A DNA stretch of 33,842 nucleotides from a bacterium (GCA_022616075.1 JAKEFK010000257.1:1-33842), one strand, 5' to 3'; numbered from the stretch's first letter, positions 8,199-16,002 are shown. Program-made: numbers and translations. The notes: generated from the sequence alone by a model not told the origin.

Positions 8199-8218
8199 AA
8201 TTTGCCAAACGGCAAATT
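8199..8218. promoter_or_regulatory. Palindromic putative enhancer between divergent sigma-54 promoters
   Basis: AATTTGCC-AAAC-GGCAAATT is a perfect 8-bp inverted repeat. Its centre (about 8208) lies close to midway between the predicted starts of the minus-strand promoter (about 8096) and the plus-strand promoter (about 8308), about 100-110 bases from each. That is the usual place for a sigma-54 activator site. Confidence 0.45.
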
Positions 8219-8281
8219 GTTTTGCGTAATAGCCAAGAAAATCGGAGCCGCAGTTTCTCTCACAGCATGTGATTTTCTATC

Positions 8282-8297
8282 TGGCAATCCTTTTGCT
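8282..8297 (+). promoter_or_regulatory. Sigma-54 promoter of the 8325-8696 gene
   Basis: TGGCAATCCTTTTGCT fits TGGCAC-N5-TTGCW with one mismatch and correct 10-base GG-GC spacing. The expected start near 8308 leaves about 17 bases before the ATG at 8325, just holding the GGGGAG ribosome binding site. Confidence 0.6.
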
Positions 8298-8308
8298 ATT
8301 GCCGGTGC

Positions 8309-8314
8309 GGGGAG
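8309..8314 (+). promoter_or_regulatory. Ribosome binding site that decides the start at 8325
   Basis: GGGGAG lies 10 bases before ATG 8325, just downstream of the predicted sigma-54 start. The longer in-frame reading from 8151 would begin upstream of that promoter. Confidence 0.45.
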
Positions 8315-8324
8315 ACTAATTAAC

Positions 8325-8696
8325 ATGACAAACAATTCATTTGTTCGATTTACCCGTCACCTAAAAAATCCCACCGAAGCATTCAAAGTGGGAATTGCGG
8401 ATCCCACTTTTGCAGAGGAAGGTCCAGGTGTGAAGTACCGGGGCGAAGTAAACGTGGAGTATGTAAGCGAAGAAAAGCGAAATGAAAAGGATTGCCTGAA
8501 GTATCGAATCGATGGAGCCGGACTGGAAAACCGTGGAGGTTTTTTGTGGGTCAATAAGGCGGAAGGGCATTTCGAAGATGTCGAGATTGCGCTTCCCGAT
8601 AATCCAAACTGGAGCAGTTTTAAATTTCTGCTGATGAAGATTGAACCGATGACCGCGGATCAATGGGTGAAGTTTCGTACCGATCATTTTAAGTAG
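8325..8696 (+). CDS. Small hypothetical protein, probably sigma-54 controlled
   Basis: The protein has 123 residues and begins M-T-N-N-S-F-V-R-F-T-R-H-L. It is not recognised. It is soluble and mixed alpha/beta, without signal peptide or membrane segment, charged, and has a Trp-containing C-terminus (M-T-A-D-Q-W-V-K-F-R-T-D-H-F-K). An open frame extends back to 8151, but those 58 residues cross the predicted enhancer and promoter, so 8325 is preferred. The stop codon TAG is formed by the outer arm of a palindromic repeat (8693-8748). The shared enhancer and promoter type suggest it works with the lectin-like secreted protein to its left. That is inference only. Confidence 0.6.
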   Translation: MTNNSFVRFTRHLKNPTEAFKVGIADPTFAEEGPGVKYRGEVNVEYVSEEKRNEKDCLKYRIDGAGLENRGGFLWVNKAEGHFEDVEIALPDNPNWSSFKFLLMKIEPMTADQWVKFRTDHFK

Positions 8697-8748
8697 GGGC
8701 GACCCTTGTGGTCGCCCTGAGCGGGCAGGCACAAGGCCTGCCCCTACC
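8693..8748. repeat. Double-hairpin palindromic repeat (GTAGGGGCGACC family)
   Basis: GTAGGGGC and GCCCCTAC form outer arms. Inside are two perfect 8-bp stems, GGGCGACC/GGTCGCCC and GGGCAGGC/GCCTGCCC, each with a 5-base loop. The left arm supplies the TAG stop of the preceding gene. It looks like a REP-type element and may also end that transcript. Confidence 0.7.
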
Positions 8749-8785
8749 GGTTTTTAGACCTATATTGCCAGGTATAGGAGGATTT

Positions 8786-9211
8786 ATGGCTGCGAGAGCA
8801 AAGATCGGGAAACATCCCGTACACCCCATGATTGTTCCGCTTACCATTGGATTGTGGATTTTTACATTTGTATGTGACCTGCTTTATTTCTTCGGGGAGA
8901 ATGCGGTCTGGGACCAGATTGCCTTCTACACGATGGCGGGGGGTATTGTGGGAGCGTCGCTCGCCGCGATCCCCGGTTTTATTGATCTGATCTCCATGAA
9001 AGACCCGAAAATCAAGCAGATCGGATTGTTTCACATGATGATCAATCTTGGCGCAGTTATCCTGTTTGTCTTCAACCTCTGGCTGAGATACACAAGCCCT
9101 GCGGGTGTGCTGCTTCCCGTCGTACTTTCGTTCATCGGTGTCTGCGCGATTGGTATTTCAGGCTGGCTGGGTGGTGAAATGGTCTATGTCTATTGTCGGT
9201 GTCGAACCTGA
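8786..9211 (+). CDS. DUF2231-family membrane protein, C-terminus shifted out of frame
   Basis: As read, the product has 141 residues with four hydrophobic segments (about 15-36, 44-66, 80-100 and 108-128). The start K-I-G-K-H-P-V-H-P-M-I-V-P is the signature of DUF2231 inner-membrane proteins, whose function is unknown. The ATG at 8786 is preceded by AGGAGG (8776-8781). A longer frame from 8708 is rejected because it would translate the palindromic repeat. The end M-V-Y-V-Y-C-R-C-R-T is abnormal. Removing one T near 9193 restores V-Y-V-Y-V-G-V-E-P-E-K-G and a tail to 9308, which fits the family's usual ending (G-G-x-x-V-Y-x-x-G-V-G-V). Confidence 0.8.
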   Translation: MAARAKIGKHPVHPMIVPLTIGLWIFTFVCDLLYFFGENAVWDQIAFYTMAGGIVGASLAAIPGFIDLISMKDPKIKQIGLFHMMINLGAVILFVFNLWLRYTSPAGVLLPVVLSFIGVCAIGISGWLGGEMVYVYCRCRT

Positions 9212-9308
9212 AAAGGGTGTGGTGGATCTGGAGGAAGATCTAAGACGACATATGTCGCATAACATTGCGGAAACCAACGCCAGCCGGGAAGCTCAGAGAC
9301 ATAATTAA
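9192..9308 (+). pseudogene. Out-of-frame C-terminal tail of the DUF2231 gene
   Basis: In the next frame the sequence reads I-V-G-V-E-P-E-K-G-V-V-D-L-E-E-D-L-R-R-H and ends at TAA 9306-9308. It has no start codon or ribosome binding site of its own. It is the natural, acidic, soluble C-terminus of the preceding protein, separated by one extra T. This is either a true frameshift mutation or a base error. Restored, the protein would have about 173 residues. Confidence 0.7.
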
Positions 9309-9310
9309 AC

Positions 9311-9364
9311 AAAGTGGCGCGGACGTCACGTCCGCGTCCGCCGGCGAGACTCCCGCGCTACTTT
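9311..9364. repeat. Palindromic repeat, AAAGTAGCGCGG family
   Basis: AAAGTGGCGCGGACGTCACG begins the element and CCCGCGCTACTTT ends it. The outer arms are inverted repeats, and a second small palindrome (GGACGTCACGTCC) lies in the left half. It follows the DUF2231 gene directly. Confidence 0.8.
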
Positions 9365-9425
9365 GCTAAAACAACCTCTCCCAAACCCTTGCTAATTTTG
9401 CGGCTGAAATCTACATTTTTACCCT

Positions 9426-10370
9426 ATGAAACGATTCTTGCTGCCTGTCTTCCTTCTCCTATACGCAATCACAATTGAAACCGCGGAAATTCAGGAAACA
9501 CTTGTTGTAGATCTGGTCGATTTGTACTTCACCGCAACCGATCAGAAAGGACATTTCATCACTGACCTGAAACAAGATGAAATCACAGTTATGGAAGATG
9601 GAGTTTCACAAAAGATCCAGCGTTTCGGCGCATTTGCGGGTGAACGGAATGAAATCCCACTCATTCTAGCACTGGTTGTGGACAACAGTGCCAGCATGGA
9701 CTCCAAGGTAGAACAGGTCCGAAAACTGGATCTTGCTCGCGATGCGGGTCTGACTTTGCTGGAAGAGCTCGGACCACTGGACCGTGTGAAACTCGTGCAG
9801 TTCAGCGATATCTTGAAATCCACGGAACTAACATCGAGCAAAGAGACGATTCGCGATGAATTGAAAAAAATGCAACCCCGCTGGTGGCAGACAGCCATGT
9901 TCGATGCGGTTGCTACGACAATCACCGATCTAAATGGGCACTCTGGCCGTAAGATTCTGCTTCTTTCTTCCGATGGTCAGGACAACATGAGCAAAACAAA
10001 ACTGGAAGAAGTTGTTGAAATGGCTTCACGAACCCCCGATCTTACGGTGATTGTCCTGGGAACGGTTGCGAATGCGCCCGTCGTTGGAATGCGCGGAAAG
10101 GTGAAAAACTTGCCCGCCATACCGATGTTTCGTGGAAGGGAGATACTCCAATCTCTTGCCGAGAAAACCGCCGGGTACGCTTTCTTTCCAAAAAATCTAA
10201 AAGAATCAGAAAAAGTGAGTGAACTGCTTCGGAGTTTCGTGCGCAGTCAATATTATCTTGCTTACCGGTCGACCAACCAGAAACTGGACGGCTCTTTTCG
10301 AAAGATCAAGATCCAGTGCAAGCGAAAAGGAATCCATTTGCGCTATCGCACCGGCTATTATGCCAGCTAA
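9426..10370 (+). CDS. Secreted VWFA-domain protein (Acidobacteria-type VWFA-related)
   Basis: The protein has 314 residues. A short signal peptide (about 1-20, K-R-F-L-L-P-V-F-L-L-L) precedes a beta-rich N-terminal region (about 26-70, with V-x-D-L-K-Q-D-E-I-T-V-M-E-D-G) and a von Willebrand A domain (about 76-300). The metal-ion adhesion motif D-N-S-A-S (86-90, D-x-S-x-S) is intact, so divalent-metal-dependent protein binding is possible. The arrangement matches the VWFA-related family expanded in Acidobacteriota (TIGR03436 type). No clear ribosome binding site precedes the ATG. The gene stands alone between two repeat clusters. Partner and role are unknown, but it should be periplasmic or outside the cell. 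Confidence 0.88.
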   Translation: MKRFLLPVFLLLYAITIETAEIQETLVVDLVDLYFTATDQKGHFITDLKQDEITVMEDGVSQKIQRFGAFAGERNEIPLILALVVDNSASMDSKVEQVRKLDLARDAGLTLLEELGPLDRVKLVQFSDILKSTELTSSKETIRDELKKMQPRWWQTAMFDAVATTITDLNGHSGRKILLLSSDGQDNMSKTKLEEVVEMASRTPDLTVIVLGTVANAPVVGMRGKVKNLPAIPMFRGREILQSLAEKTAGYAFFPKNLKESEKVSELLRSFVRSQYYLAYRSTNQKLDGSFRKIKIQCKRKGIHLRYRTGYYAS

Positions 10371-10384
10371 AAACTGAGTTACAA

Positions 10385-10512
10385 TGTGGCGCGGACTTTA
10401 AAAGGAAGTTGATACGTGTCCCTCCCCCTTATGAAGGGGGAGGCTAGGAGGGGGTTGGAATGAAGATTTTTTTCCAACCTCCCCCCATCCCCCTCCTCTA
10501 TAAGGCGGGAGA
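10385..10512. repeat. Composite repeat: truncated GCGCGG element plus C-rich hairpins
   Basis: GTGGCGCGGAC (10385-10395) is a cut-off copy of the AAAGTAGCGCGG family. It is followed by a perfect 10-bp hairpin CCTCCCCCTT-ATG-AAGGGGGAGG (10421-10443), then GGTTGGAA/TTCCAACC arms and a C-rich run to 10512. One repeat seems to have landed in another. The cluster ends 28 bases before the glnS start, so it forms its leader region. Confidence 0.7.
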
Positions 10513-10540
10513 GTCGATGGTCCATTCGCATGAGGGATGA

Positions 10541-12232
10541 ATGACAGAGCAGGTTGGAACTAAATCCGATTTTATTCGGGAAATCATAGACGAAGACAAT
10601 CAAACGGGAAGGTTTCAGGGAAGAGTGCAAACGAGATTTCCTCCCGAACCGAATGGATATCTTCATATAGGGCATGCTAAATCGATCTGTTTGAATTTTG
10701 GAATCGCCCGCGATTACAACGGCCTCTGCAATCTGCGTTTCGATGACACAAATCCCACCAAAGAAAGCCAGGAGTACATCGATTCGATAAAAAAGGATGT
10801 GCGATGGATCGGCTTCGATTGGGATGATCGTGAATTTTACGCCTCCGATTATTTTGAACAGCTGTATCAGTGGACTGTTCAACTGATTCAGATGGGAAAG
10901 GCATATGTGTGCGATCTTACCGCGGACGAAATCCGGGAATATCGAGGAACGTTAACCGAGCCCGGAAGAGAATCTCCTTATCGAAATCGCTCCATCGAAG
11001 AAAATCTGGATTTGTTTGAACGGATGAAGAAGGGTGAATTCCCAAACGGTTTGCGGACGCTGCGTGCAAAGATTGATATGGCTTCGCCGAATCTCAACCT
11101 GCGGGATCCGGTTTGTTATCGAATCCTTCACGCGCACCATCCGCGTACAGGAAATCAGTGGTGCATCTATCCTATGTATGACTGGGCGCACGGACAATCC
11201 GACTCCATTGAAGGAATCACGCATTCCATCTGCACGCTGGAGTTCGAGGATCACAGGCCGTTGTATGACTGGTTTCTTGATCAGCTGAAGATTCATCATC
11301 CCCGGCAGATTGAGTTTGCGCGATTGAACCTGACCTACACTGTGTTGAGTAAAAGAAGATTGCTGCAGTTGGTCAACAACGGAGTTGTTTGCGGATGGAA
11401 CGATCCCCGTATGCCGACTCTGTCAGGAATACGGCGCCGCGGTTACACTCCCGAAGCGATCCGGACGTTTTGTGACCGGATTGGCGTGACCAAAGCGGAT
11501 AGCGTTGTGGAGATTTCACTGCTGGAATATTTTCTGCGCGAAGATTTAAACAAACGGGCCGCGCGAGTGATGGGAGTTCTGCGGCCACTCAAAGTGGTCC
11601 TTGAGAATTATCCGGAAGGGGAGATGGAAGAGTTGGATTGCATCAACAATCCGGAAGATGCTGCGATGGGCTCCCGCAAAGTGCCTTTTTCACGCGAACT
11701 CTACATTGAACAGGAGGATTTTCGCGCAGATCCGCCAAAACAATTTTACCGGTTGGCGCCTGGCCGCGAAGTGCGGTTGCGATACGCTTATTTCATCACC
11801 TGTAAGGAGATTGTTAAGGATCCGGCTACGGGAAATATTGTGGAACTGCATTGCACTTACGATCCGGCAACAAAAGGAGGTGATGCACCTGACGGTCGCA
11901 AGGTCAAATCCACACTCCACTGGGTTTCCGCTGCTCATTCCATTCCAGCAGAAGTACGGCTCTATGATCACCTGTTTACCAAAGCTGATCCTGATGATGT
12001 GGGCGAAGGACAGGATTATCTATCCAATCTGAATCCTAATTCGCTCGAAGTGCTGAAAGATTGCCGCCTGGAACCGAGCCTCCGGACGGCTGTATCCGGT
12101 AATTCTTTTCAGTTTGAGCGCATGGGATATTTTTGTCTGGATCCTGAGAGCACAGAAGATCGGTTGATTTTCAATCGAACGGTCACGCTCCGGGATACCT
12201 GGGCAAAAATCGAAAAGCAAATAAAAAAGTGA
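10541..12232 (+). CDS. glnS: Glutaminyl-tRNA synthetase
   Basis: The enzyme charges tRNA-Gln with glutamine using ATP. Its 563 residues are close to the usual length of about 550. The class I signature is [13 protein letters not shown] (33-45), with HIGH at 42-45, and the KMSKS equivalent is V-L-S-K-R-R (268-273), as is usual in GlnRS. R-F-D-D-T-N-P (66-72) and the tRNA-binding beta-barrel C-terminus follow. Having GlnRS means the cell need not rely solely on the amidotransferase route for Gln-tRNA. GAGGG at 10532-10536 precedes the ATG. The last bases of glnS overlap the GTG start of the next gene (GTGA), suggesting coupled translation. Confidence 0.96.
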   Translation: MTEQVGTKSDFIREIIDEDNQTGRFQGRVQTRFPPEPNGYLHIGHAKSICLNFGIARDYNGLCNLRFDDTNPTKESQEYIDSIKKDVRWIGFDWDDREFYASDYFEQLYQWTVQLIQMGKAYVCDLTADEIREYRGTLTEPGRESPYRNRSIEENLDLFERMKKGEFPNGLRTLRAKIDMASPNLNLRDPVCYRILHAHHPRTGNQWCIYPMYDWAHGQSDSIEGITHSICTLEFEDHRPLYDWFLDQLKIHHPRQIEFARLNLTYTVLSKRRLLQLVNNGVVCGWNDPRMPTLSGIRRRGYTPEAIRTFCDRIGVTKADSVVEISLLEYFLREDLNKRAARVMGVLRPLKVVLENYPEGEMEELDCINNPEDAAMGSRKVPFSRELYIEQEDFRADPPKQFYRLAPGREVRLRYAYFITCKEIVKDPATGNIVELHCTYDPATKGGDAPDGRKVKSTLHWVSAAHSIPAEVRLYDHLFTKADPDDVGEGQDYLSNLNPNSLEVLKDCRLEPSLRTAVSGNSFQFERMGYFCLDPESTEDRLIFNRTVTLRDTWAKIEKQIKK

Positions 12233-13011
12233 TTTTGAACAGAAGCCCGCAAAGGTCGCGAAGAGAAAAAAAATCTCTATCTTTGCGTCCTTTGCGATCT
12301 TCTGTTCAAAAAAAGCTGGACGAGATCAAACGAAAACTGCGGGAACTTGCAAATCCTGAACGCGCAAAAGTTTCTCTCCGCTACTTCAAAACAGGCCCTG
12401 GCGGATATGGCGCCGGGGACCTTTTTCTGGGCAACACCGTTCCGGATCTGAGAAAACTTGCCGGTCAATATCGCGATCTTAACAAGAAAGACATACTGGA
12501 ATTGCTTCATTCTCCCATTCATGAAGAACGTGTTCTTGCCCTGCTCATCTTGAATCTTCAATTCAAATCCGGTGCCGAACCAAAGCGTAAAGAAATCCAC
12601 CGGCTGTATTTGAACAACATGAAGTCAATCAACAGCTGGGATCTCGTAGATTGTTCAGCGCCTCTCCTGATCGGAGGTTATTTGCTGAAGAAGGATACAA
12701 AAATCCTGGACAAGTTGGCTGCATCAAACAATCTCTGGGAAAGACGAACTGCAATCATCGCAACTCTGGCCTTTATCAAACAAAACGAATATGGCGTGAC
12801 TCTGCGCATCGCTACACGGTTGTTGAAGGACAAAGAGGATCTGATCCATAAAGGATCCGGATGGATGCTCCGTGAAGTCGGCAACCGGGCCCCTGAAGTT
12901 TTAGAAGCCTTTCTTGATAAACATGCAGCGATTATGCCACGGACGATGCTGCGCTACGCAATCGAGAAGTTCAATGAACCAAAAAGAAAGGCGTATCTAT
13001 TAAAGCGATAG
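12229..13011 (+). CDS. AlkD-type DNA alkylation-repeat glycosylase with repeat-derived N-terminus
   Basis: The protein has 260 residues. From about residue 27 it is a HEAT-like, all-helical protein of the DNA alkylation repeat family, which removes alkylated purines. The residues matching AlkD W109, D113 and W187 appear as W137 and D141 (S-W-D-L-V-D) and W212 ([10 protein letters not shown]), so activity is likely. The GTG start overlaps the glnS stop, so the two are probably co-transcribed. Residues about 3-26 ([11 protein letters not shown] onward) are encoded by an inverted-repeat element at 12235-12309, not by family sequence. The original start was probably lost or lies within it; no ATG exists near residue 27. 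Confidence 0.85.
   Translation: MILNRSPQRSRREKKSLSLRPLRSSVQKKLDEIKRKLRELANPERAKVSLRYFKTGPGGYGAGDLFLGNTVPDLRKLAGQYRDLNKKDILELLHSPIHEERVLALLILNLQFKSGAEPKRKEIHRLYLNNMKSINSWDLVDCSAPLLIGGYLLKKDTKILDKLAASNNLWERRTAIIATLAFIKQNEYGVTLRIATRLLKDKEDLIHKGSGWMLREVGNRAPEVLEAFLDKHAAIMPRTMLRYAIEKFNEPKRKAYLLKR
12235..12309. repeat. Inverted-repeat element inside the start of the AlkD-type gene
   Basis: TTGAACAGAAG (12235-12245) and CTTCTGTTCAA (12299-12309) are perfect 11-bp terminal inverted repeats. The inside resembles the rRNA-like GCAAAGGTCGCGAAGAG / CTTTGCGTCCTTTGCGATC repeats often found between genes. It is read through in frame as part of the AlkD-type protein. Confidence 0.7.
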
Positions 13012-13016
13012 TAAAC

Positions 13017-13073
13017 AAAGTAGCGCGGACGTCTCGTCTGCGGTTGCGCAGGCACGACGCCCGCGCTACTTTT
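13017..13073. repeat. Palindromic repeat, AAAGTAGCGCGG family
   Basis: AAAGTAGCGCGGACGTCTCG begins a near-palindrome ending CCCGCGCTACTTT. It fills the whole space between the AlkD-type gene and the response regulator, ending 5 bases before the latter's ATG. Confidence 0.85.
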
Positions 13074-13078
13074 CTAAT

Positions 13079-13477
13079 ATGTCCCTGAATGGTCTCAGAG
13101 TTCTGGTTGTTGAAGATGAGTTTTTGATCCTGGAACTTTTCGAATTCACGCTGAAACTGAACCAGGCGGAAGTTCGAACAGCCAGAAGTGTAAACGAAGC
13201 GTTGAGCGTGATGGAATCCTGGCTTCCCGAGATAGTCATTACAGATATCGGTCTTCCGGAACAGGACGGATATGCTTTCATCAGCACTCTGCGCATGCAA
13301 CCACAGACTCAATCGATTCCTGTAATTGCTCTGAGCGGATACGTCTCCCTCAATCAGGAAGGACCGCACAATGATGCATTACTCATCAAGCTAGCAAAAC
13401 CGGTCGATCCTGATCATCTGATCAGAATTCTTGCAGAGAAATCCAGAGAGATCCGTGGAGCCGGCAGCAATTTGTAA
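13079..13477 (+). CDS. Single-domain response regulator
   Basis: The protein has 132 residues and consists of a receiver domain only. The acidic pocket is V-E-D-E (11-14), the phosphoacceptor is D56 (I-T-D-I-G-L-P), the switch serine is S86 (A-L-S-G) and the conserved lysine is K107 (A-K-P). There is no output domain, so it probably acts by protein contact or as a phosphate relay, like CheY- or Spo0F-type proteins. No kinase gene is adjacent. No ribosome binding site is visible because a repeat element ends 5 bases before the ATG. The TAA stop lies inside the arm of the next repeat (13471-13527). Confidence 0.85.
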   Translation: MSLNGLRVLVVEDEFLILELFEFTLKLNQAEVRTARSVNEALSVMESWLPEIVITDIGLPEQDGYAFISTLRMQPQTQSIPVIALSGYVSLNQEGPHNDALLIKLAKPVDPDHLIRILAEKSREIRGAGSNL

Positions 13478-13527
13478 CGCCGGCATCTTGCCGGCACGCT
13501 CTGCCAACTGGAAGCTGGCGTTACAAA
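13471..13527. repeat. Palindromic repeat providing stop codons to two convergent genes
   Basis: TTTGTAACGCC (13471-13481) and GGCGTTACAAA (13517-13527) are perfect 11-bp arms around CCGGCATCTTGCCGG-type inner sequence. The TAA at 13475-13477 ends the response regulator, and the TAA read from the other strand at 13521-13523 ends the opposing gene. Both stops fall at the same position in the arm. Confidence 0.85.
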
Positions 13528-13982
13528 CCGCTGATCATCCCATCCATAACATTCTTCAGTGTGAAGTAGATGATTCCCTTTCGATCCTCTCTCACAGCCT
13601 CCTCCGCTTCCATTACATTTGTAAGAACGGCCTCATGAAGGAACGGCTGGGGATAATCGTGAACTGCTTGAAGCATCGAATTGGGATCATTCGCTAGCCT
13701 TTCATAAAGCAGATCATCCATTCTTTCGAGTTGCTTCATGGTCAACTTTTTCATCTTTGGAAAGTTCAAGCGAATTAATTGCCAGGTGAGCAAAACCATC
13801 GTGATCAATAAATCGTATTCTTCTTCATTCAGTTCTTCCCGCTCAGCAACTGCGGCAATGTAGACAAGCAAAGGTTCCTGTTTTTTCTGAAACGTCCTCA
13901 TGAATTTCTGGATATCCGCTTCCGTGAAAGTCTCAAATGATTCCAGTGCGTTCTCGATTTGCTCTTGTGTGATCTGCTTCAT
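13521..13982 (-). CDS. Hypothetical acidic helical protein
   Basis: The protein has 153 residues from ATG 13982 (M-K-Q-I-T-Q-E-Q). A TTG start at 14003 would add seven residues. It is all-helical and rich in Glu, Leu and Met (E-L-N-E-E-E-Y-D-L-L-I-T-M-V-L-L-T-W-Q-L, M-K-Q-L-E-R-M-D-D-L-L-Y-E-R-L), with no signal peptide or membrane helix. No family is recognised. It could be a small cytoplasmic adaptor. Its 5' end lies 43 bases from the start of the divergent FAD enzyme gene, so the two share a promoter region. Its stop is inside a palindromic repeat. Confidence 0.65.
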   Translation of the reverse strand: MKQITQEQIENALESFETFTEADIQKFMRTFQKKQEPLLVYIAAVAEREELNEEEYDLLITMVLLTWQLIRLNFPKMKKLTMKQLERMDDLLYERLANDPNSMLQAVHDYPQPFLHEAVLTNVMEAEEAVREDRKGIIYFTLKNVMDGMISGL

Positions 13983-14024
13983 CTTGGAATGATACCATTT
14001 CAAGGTATTCTACTCAGATCAAAA

Positions 14025-15950
14025 ATGTCTGAATCGAACGATAGACAATTGGGCATGATGCGCCGCATCACCAGGCGTGATTTTCTCAATGGTGTGGCCC
14101 GCGCAACCGCCGCATCTATCACACTGCCATTCTGGCTTCCCGAGCTGCATGCAGACGCAGGAGATTATCCACCGGCTTTGACCGGAATGCGTGGAAGCAA
14201 CGATGGTTCTTTCGAAGTTGCACATCAGTTGCGGGATGGGAATCTCTGGAGCCATTACGGCGAGCCGGAAGATACGAAGGAAACATACGATCTTGTCATT
14301 GTGGGAGCAGGAGTTAGCGGATTGTCCGCCGCTCATTTCTTTCTAAAGGAAGCAGGGACAAAAGCCCGCGTTCTCCTTTTGGATAACCACGATGATTTTG
14401 GAGGCCACGCGCGGCGTCAGGAGTTTACTGCCGGAAAATCATTCCTTTTGACGTATGGGGGAAGCTATGCAATCGAAAGTCCGGCCCCGTACAGCAAAAC
14501 TTCAAAAGCACTGATTGAAGAACTGGGGATCGATGTACAGAGTTTTGCCAATCACTTTGTTCGGAATTCTTACTCGTCACTAGGCCTGAGCGCGCGCTTC
14601 TTTTTTGACCGGGCGTCTTTCGGAATCGATCGTCTCGTTCCGGATCCTTTTGAGCCGGATTATCTGGGCGCTGCTGAAGTTGCGAAAGACGCATGGCCTT
14701 CCTTTTTACAACAGACGCCTATGTCTGAATTGGTGAAAAAAGACTTACAGCGGTTGTACAGTGACGCAACGGATTACATGCCGGGACTTAGCTCTGTTGA
14801 GAAAAAAGGAAAACTTGCCCGCATCAGTTATGCGCAGTACTTGACCGATTTCGTGAAATGTGACCCTGGCATATTTCCCTTTTTCCAGGCGCGGCCGCAT
14901 TCCCTGTACGGGGCGGGGATCGACATTCTGCCAGCGCAAGACGCGTGGGGATTTTCGTATCCCGGTTTCCAGGGACTGAATCTGGATCCTGAACCGGGCA
15001 TCGGCATGAATCGCGATTCCATCCCCAACGAAGAAGCGCAAAGATATTTTTATCATTTTCCGGATGGAAACGCTTCTATTGCACGCTTGCTCGTTCGTAA
15101 ATTAATTCCGGAAGCAATTCCAGGCAAAACCGCAAATGACATCGTGATGGCAAGGGCGCGTTATAACAAGCTCGACCTGGAAAACAACACATCTCGAATC
15201 CGTCTTTCCAGCACCGTTGTCCACGTCAAGCAGACAGATGAAAATGAAATAGAAGTGATTTATGTGCGAAAGGGAAAACTGCAAAAGATTCGCGCATCAA
15301 AATGCGTGCTTGCTTGCTGGCATACAGTAATTCCTTATATATGTCCCGAATTTTCGCGGGAGCAAAAAACTGCGCTTGCTTATGCGATCAAAGTACCACT
15401 GAGTTATACACGCGTAGCCGTTCGAAATTGGCAACCCTGGGTGAAACTCCGAGTGCAATCCATTTACGCACCGGGCAGTTATTTTTCGCACACGCATCTT
15501 GCGATGCCGCTTCAGTTTGATGGATACAAAACCACCAGTAATCCTGACGAACCTATGGTAATCGGAATGTTTCGAGCTCCGTGTAGACCGGGACTTCCTT
15601 TAAAGCACCAGCACAGGCTTGGCAGAACTGAACTTCTGGAAACGGACTTTACAACTTTCGAACGCAATATCAGAGAACAGCTCACCGCAATGCTGGGTCC
15701 AGGTGGATTCGATCCTGCGAAGGACATCACCGGAATCGCCGTTCACCGGTGGCCGCATGGATACGCTTATCAGTACAACTCGCTTTTTGATCCTTTCTGG
15801 TTACAGGGTAAGGAGGGTCCCTGTGTTTTAGCGCGAAAACCCTGCGGGCGAATCGCAATAGCGAACAGCGACGCAGGCGCTTATTCCTACCTTGATTGTG
15901 CAATCGATCAGGCACATCGCGCAGTGCAAGAAATTCTGGCGATGAAGTAG
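14025..15950 (+). CDS. Tat-exported FAD-dependent oxidoreductase, spermidine dehydrogenase-like
   Basis: The protein has 641 residues. The N-terminus has a twin-arginine signal (R-R-I-T-R-R-D-F-L-N-G, 13-23), so it should be exported folded, with cofactor. The conserved segment Y-P-P-A-L-T-G-M-R-G-S (48-58), the dinucleotide-binding motif V-G-A-G-V-S-G-L-S-A-A (93-103) and L-D-N-H-D-D-F-G-G-H-A-R-R (119-131) match the family annotated as spermidine dehydrogenase-like. Flavin-dependent amine oxidation in the periplasm is therefore likely, but the substrate is not proven. The start is ATG 14025; a longer frame from 13959 overlaps the divergent gene. No ribosome binding site is obvious. The TAG stop is part of the next repeat's arm. 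Confidence 0.82.
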   Translation: MSESNDRQLGMMRRITRRDFLNGVARATAASITLPFWLPELHADAGDYPPALTGMRGSNDGSFEVAHQLRDGNLWSHYGEPEDTKETYDLVIVGAGVSGLSAAHFFLKEAGTKARVLLLDNHDDFGGHARRQEFTAGKSFLLTYGGSYAIESPAPYSKTSKALIEELGIDVQSFANHFVRNSYSSLGLSARFFFDRASFGIDRLVPDPFEPDYLGAAEVAKDAWPSFLQQTPMSELVKKDLQRLYSDATDYMPGLSSVEKKGKLARISYAQYLTDFVKCDPGIFPFFQARPHSLYGAGIDILPAQDAWGFSYPGFQGLNLDPEPGIGMNRDSIPNEEAQRYFYHFPDGNASIARLLVRKLIPEAIPGKTANDIVMARARYNKLDLENNTSRIRLSSTVVHVKQTDENEIEVIYVRKGKLQKIRASKCVLACWHTVIPYICPEFSREQKTALAYAIKVPLSYTRVAVRNWQPWVKLRVQSIYAPGSYFSHTHLAMPLQFDGYKTTSNPDEPMVIGMFRAPCRPGLPLKHQHRLGRTELLETDFTTFERNIREQLTAMLGPGGFDPAKDITGIAVHRWPHGYAYQYNSLFDPFWLQGKEGPCVLARKPCGRIAIANSDAGAYSYLDCAIDQAHRAVQEILAMK

Positions 15951-16002
15951 CGCGGACGTCTCGTCTGCGCAGCTCTCGCAGGCGAGACGCCCGCGCTACT
16001 TT
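15945..16002. repeat. AAAGTAGCGCGG palindrome providing stop codons to two convergent genes
   Basis: AAGTAGCGCGGACGTCTCGT begins the element and CCCGCGCTACTTT ends it. TAG at 15948-15950 ends the FAD enzyme. On the other strand TAG at 15996-15998 ends the NtrC-type regulator. Both genes finish with an AAG codon followed by the TAG of the same arm. Confidence 0.88.

Noticed and set aside
8151-8324. N-terminal extension of the small hypothetical protein
   Set aside because: It would cross the predicted palindrome and sigma-54 promoter, reads unlike the rest, and has no ribosome binding site.
8708-8785. Earlier start for the DUF2231 gene
   Set aside because: It translates the double-hairpin repeat. 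ATG 8786 has a full AGGAGG and matches the family start.
9378-9396. Possible sigma-54 promoter before the VWFA gene (CCCTTGCT)
   Set aside because: A -12-like TTGCT is present, but there is no GG ten bases upstream of the GC.
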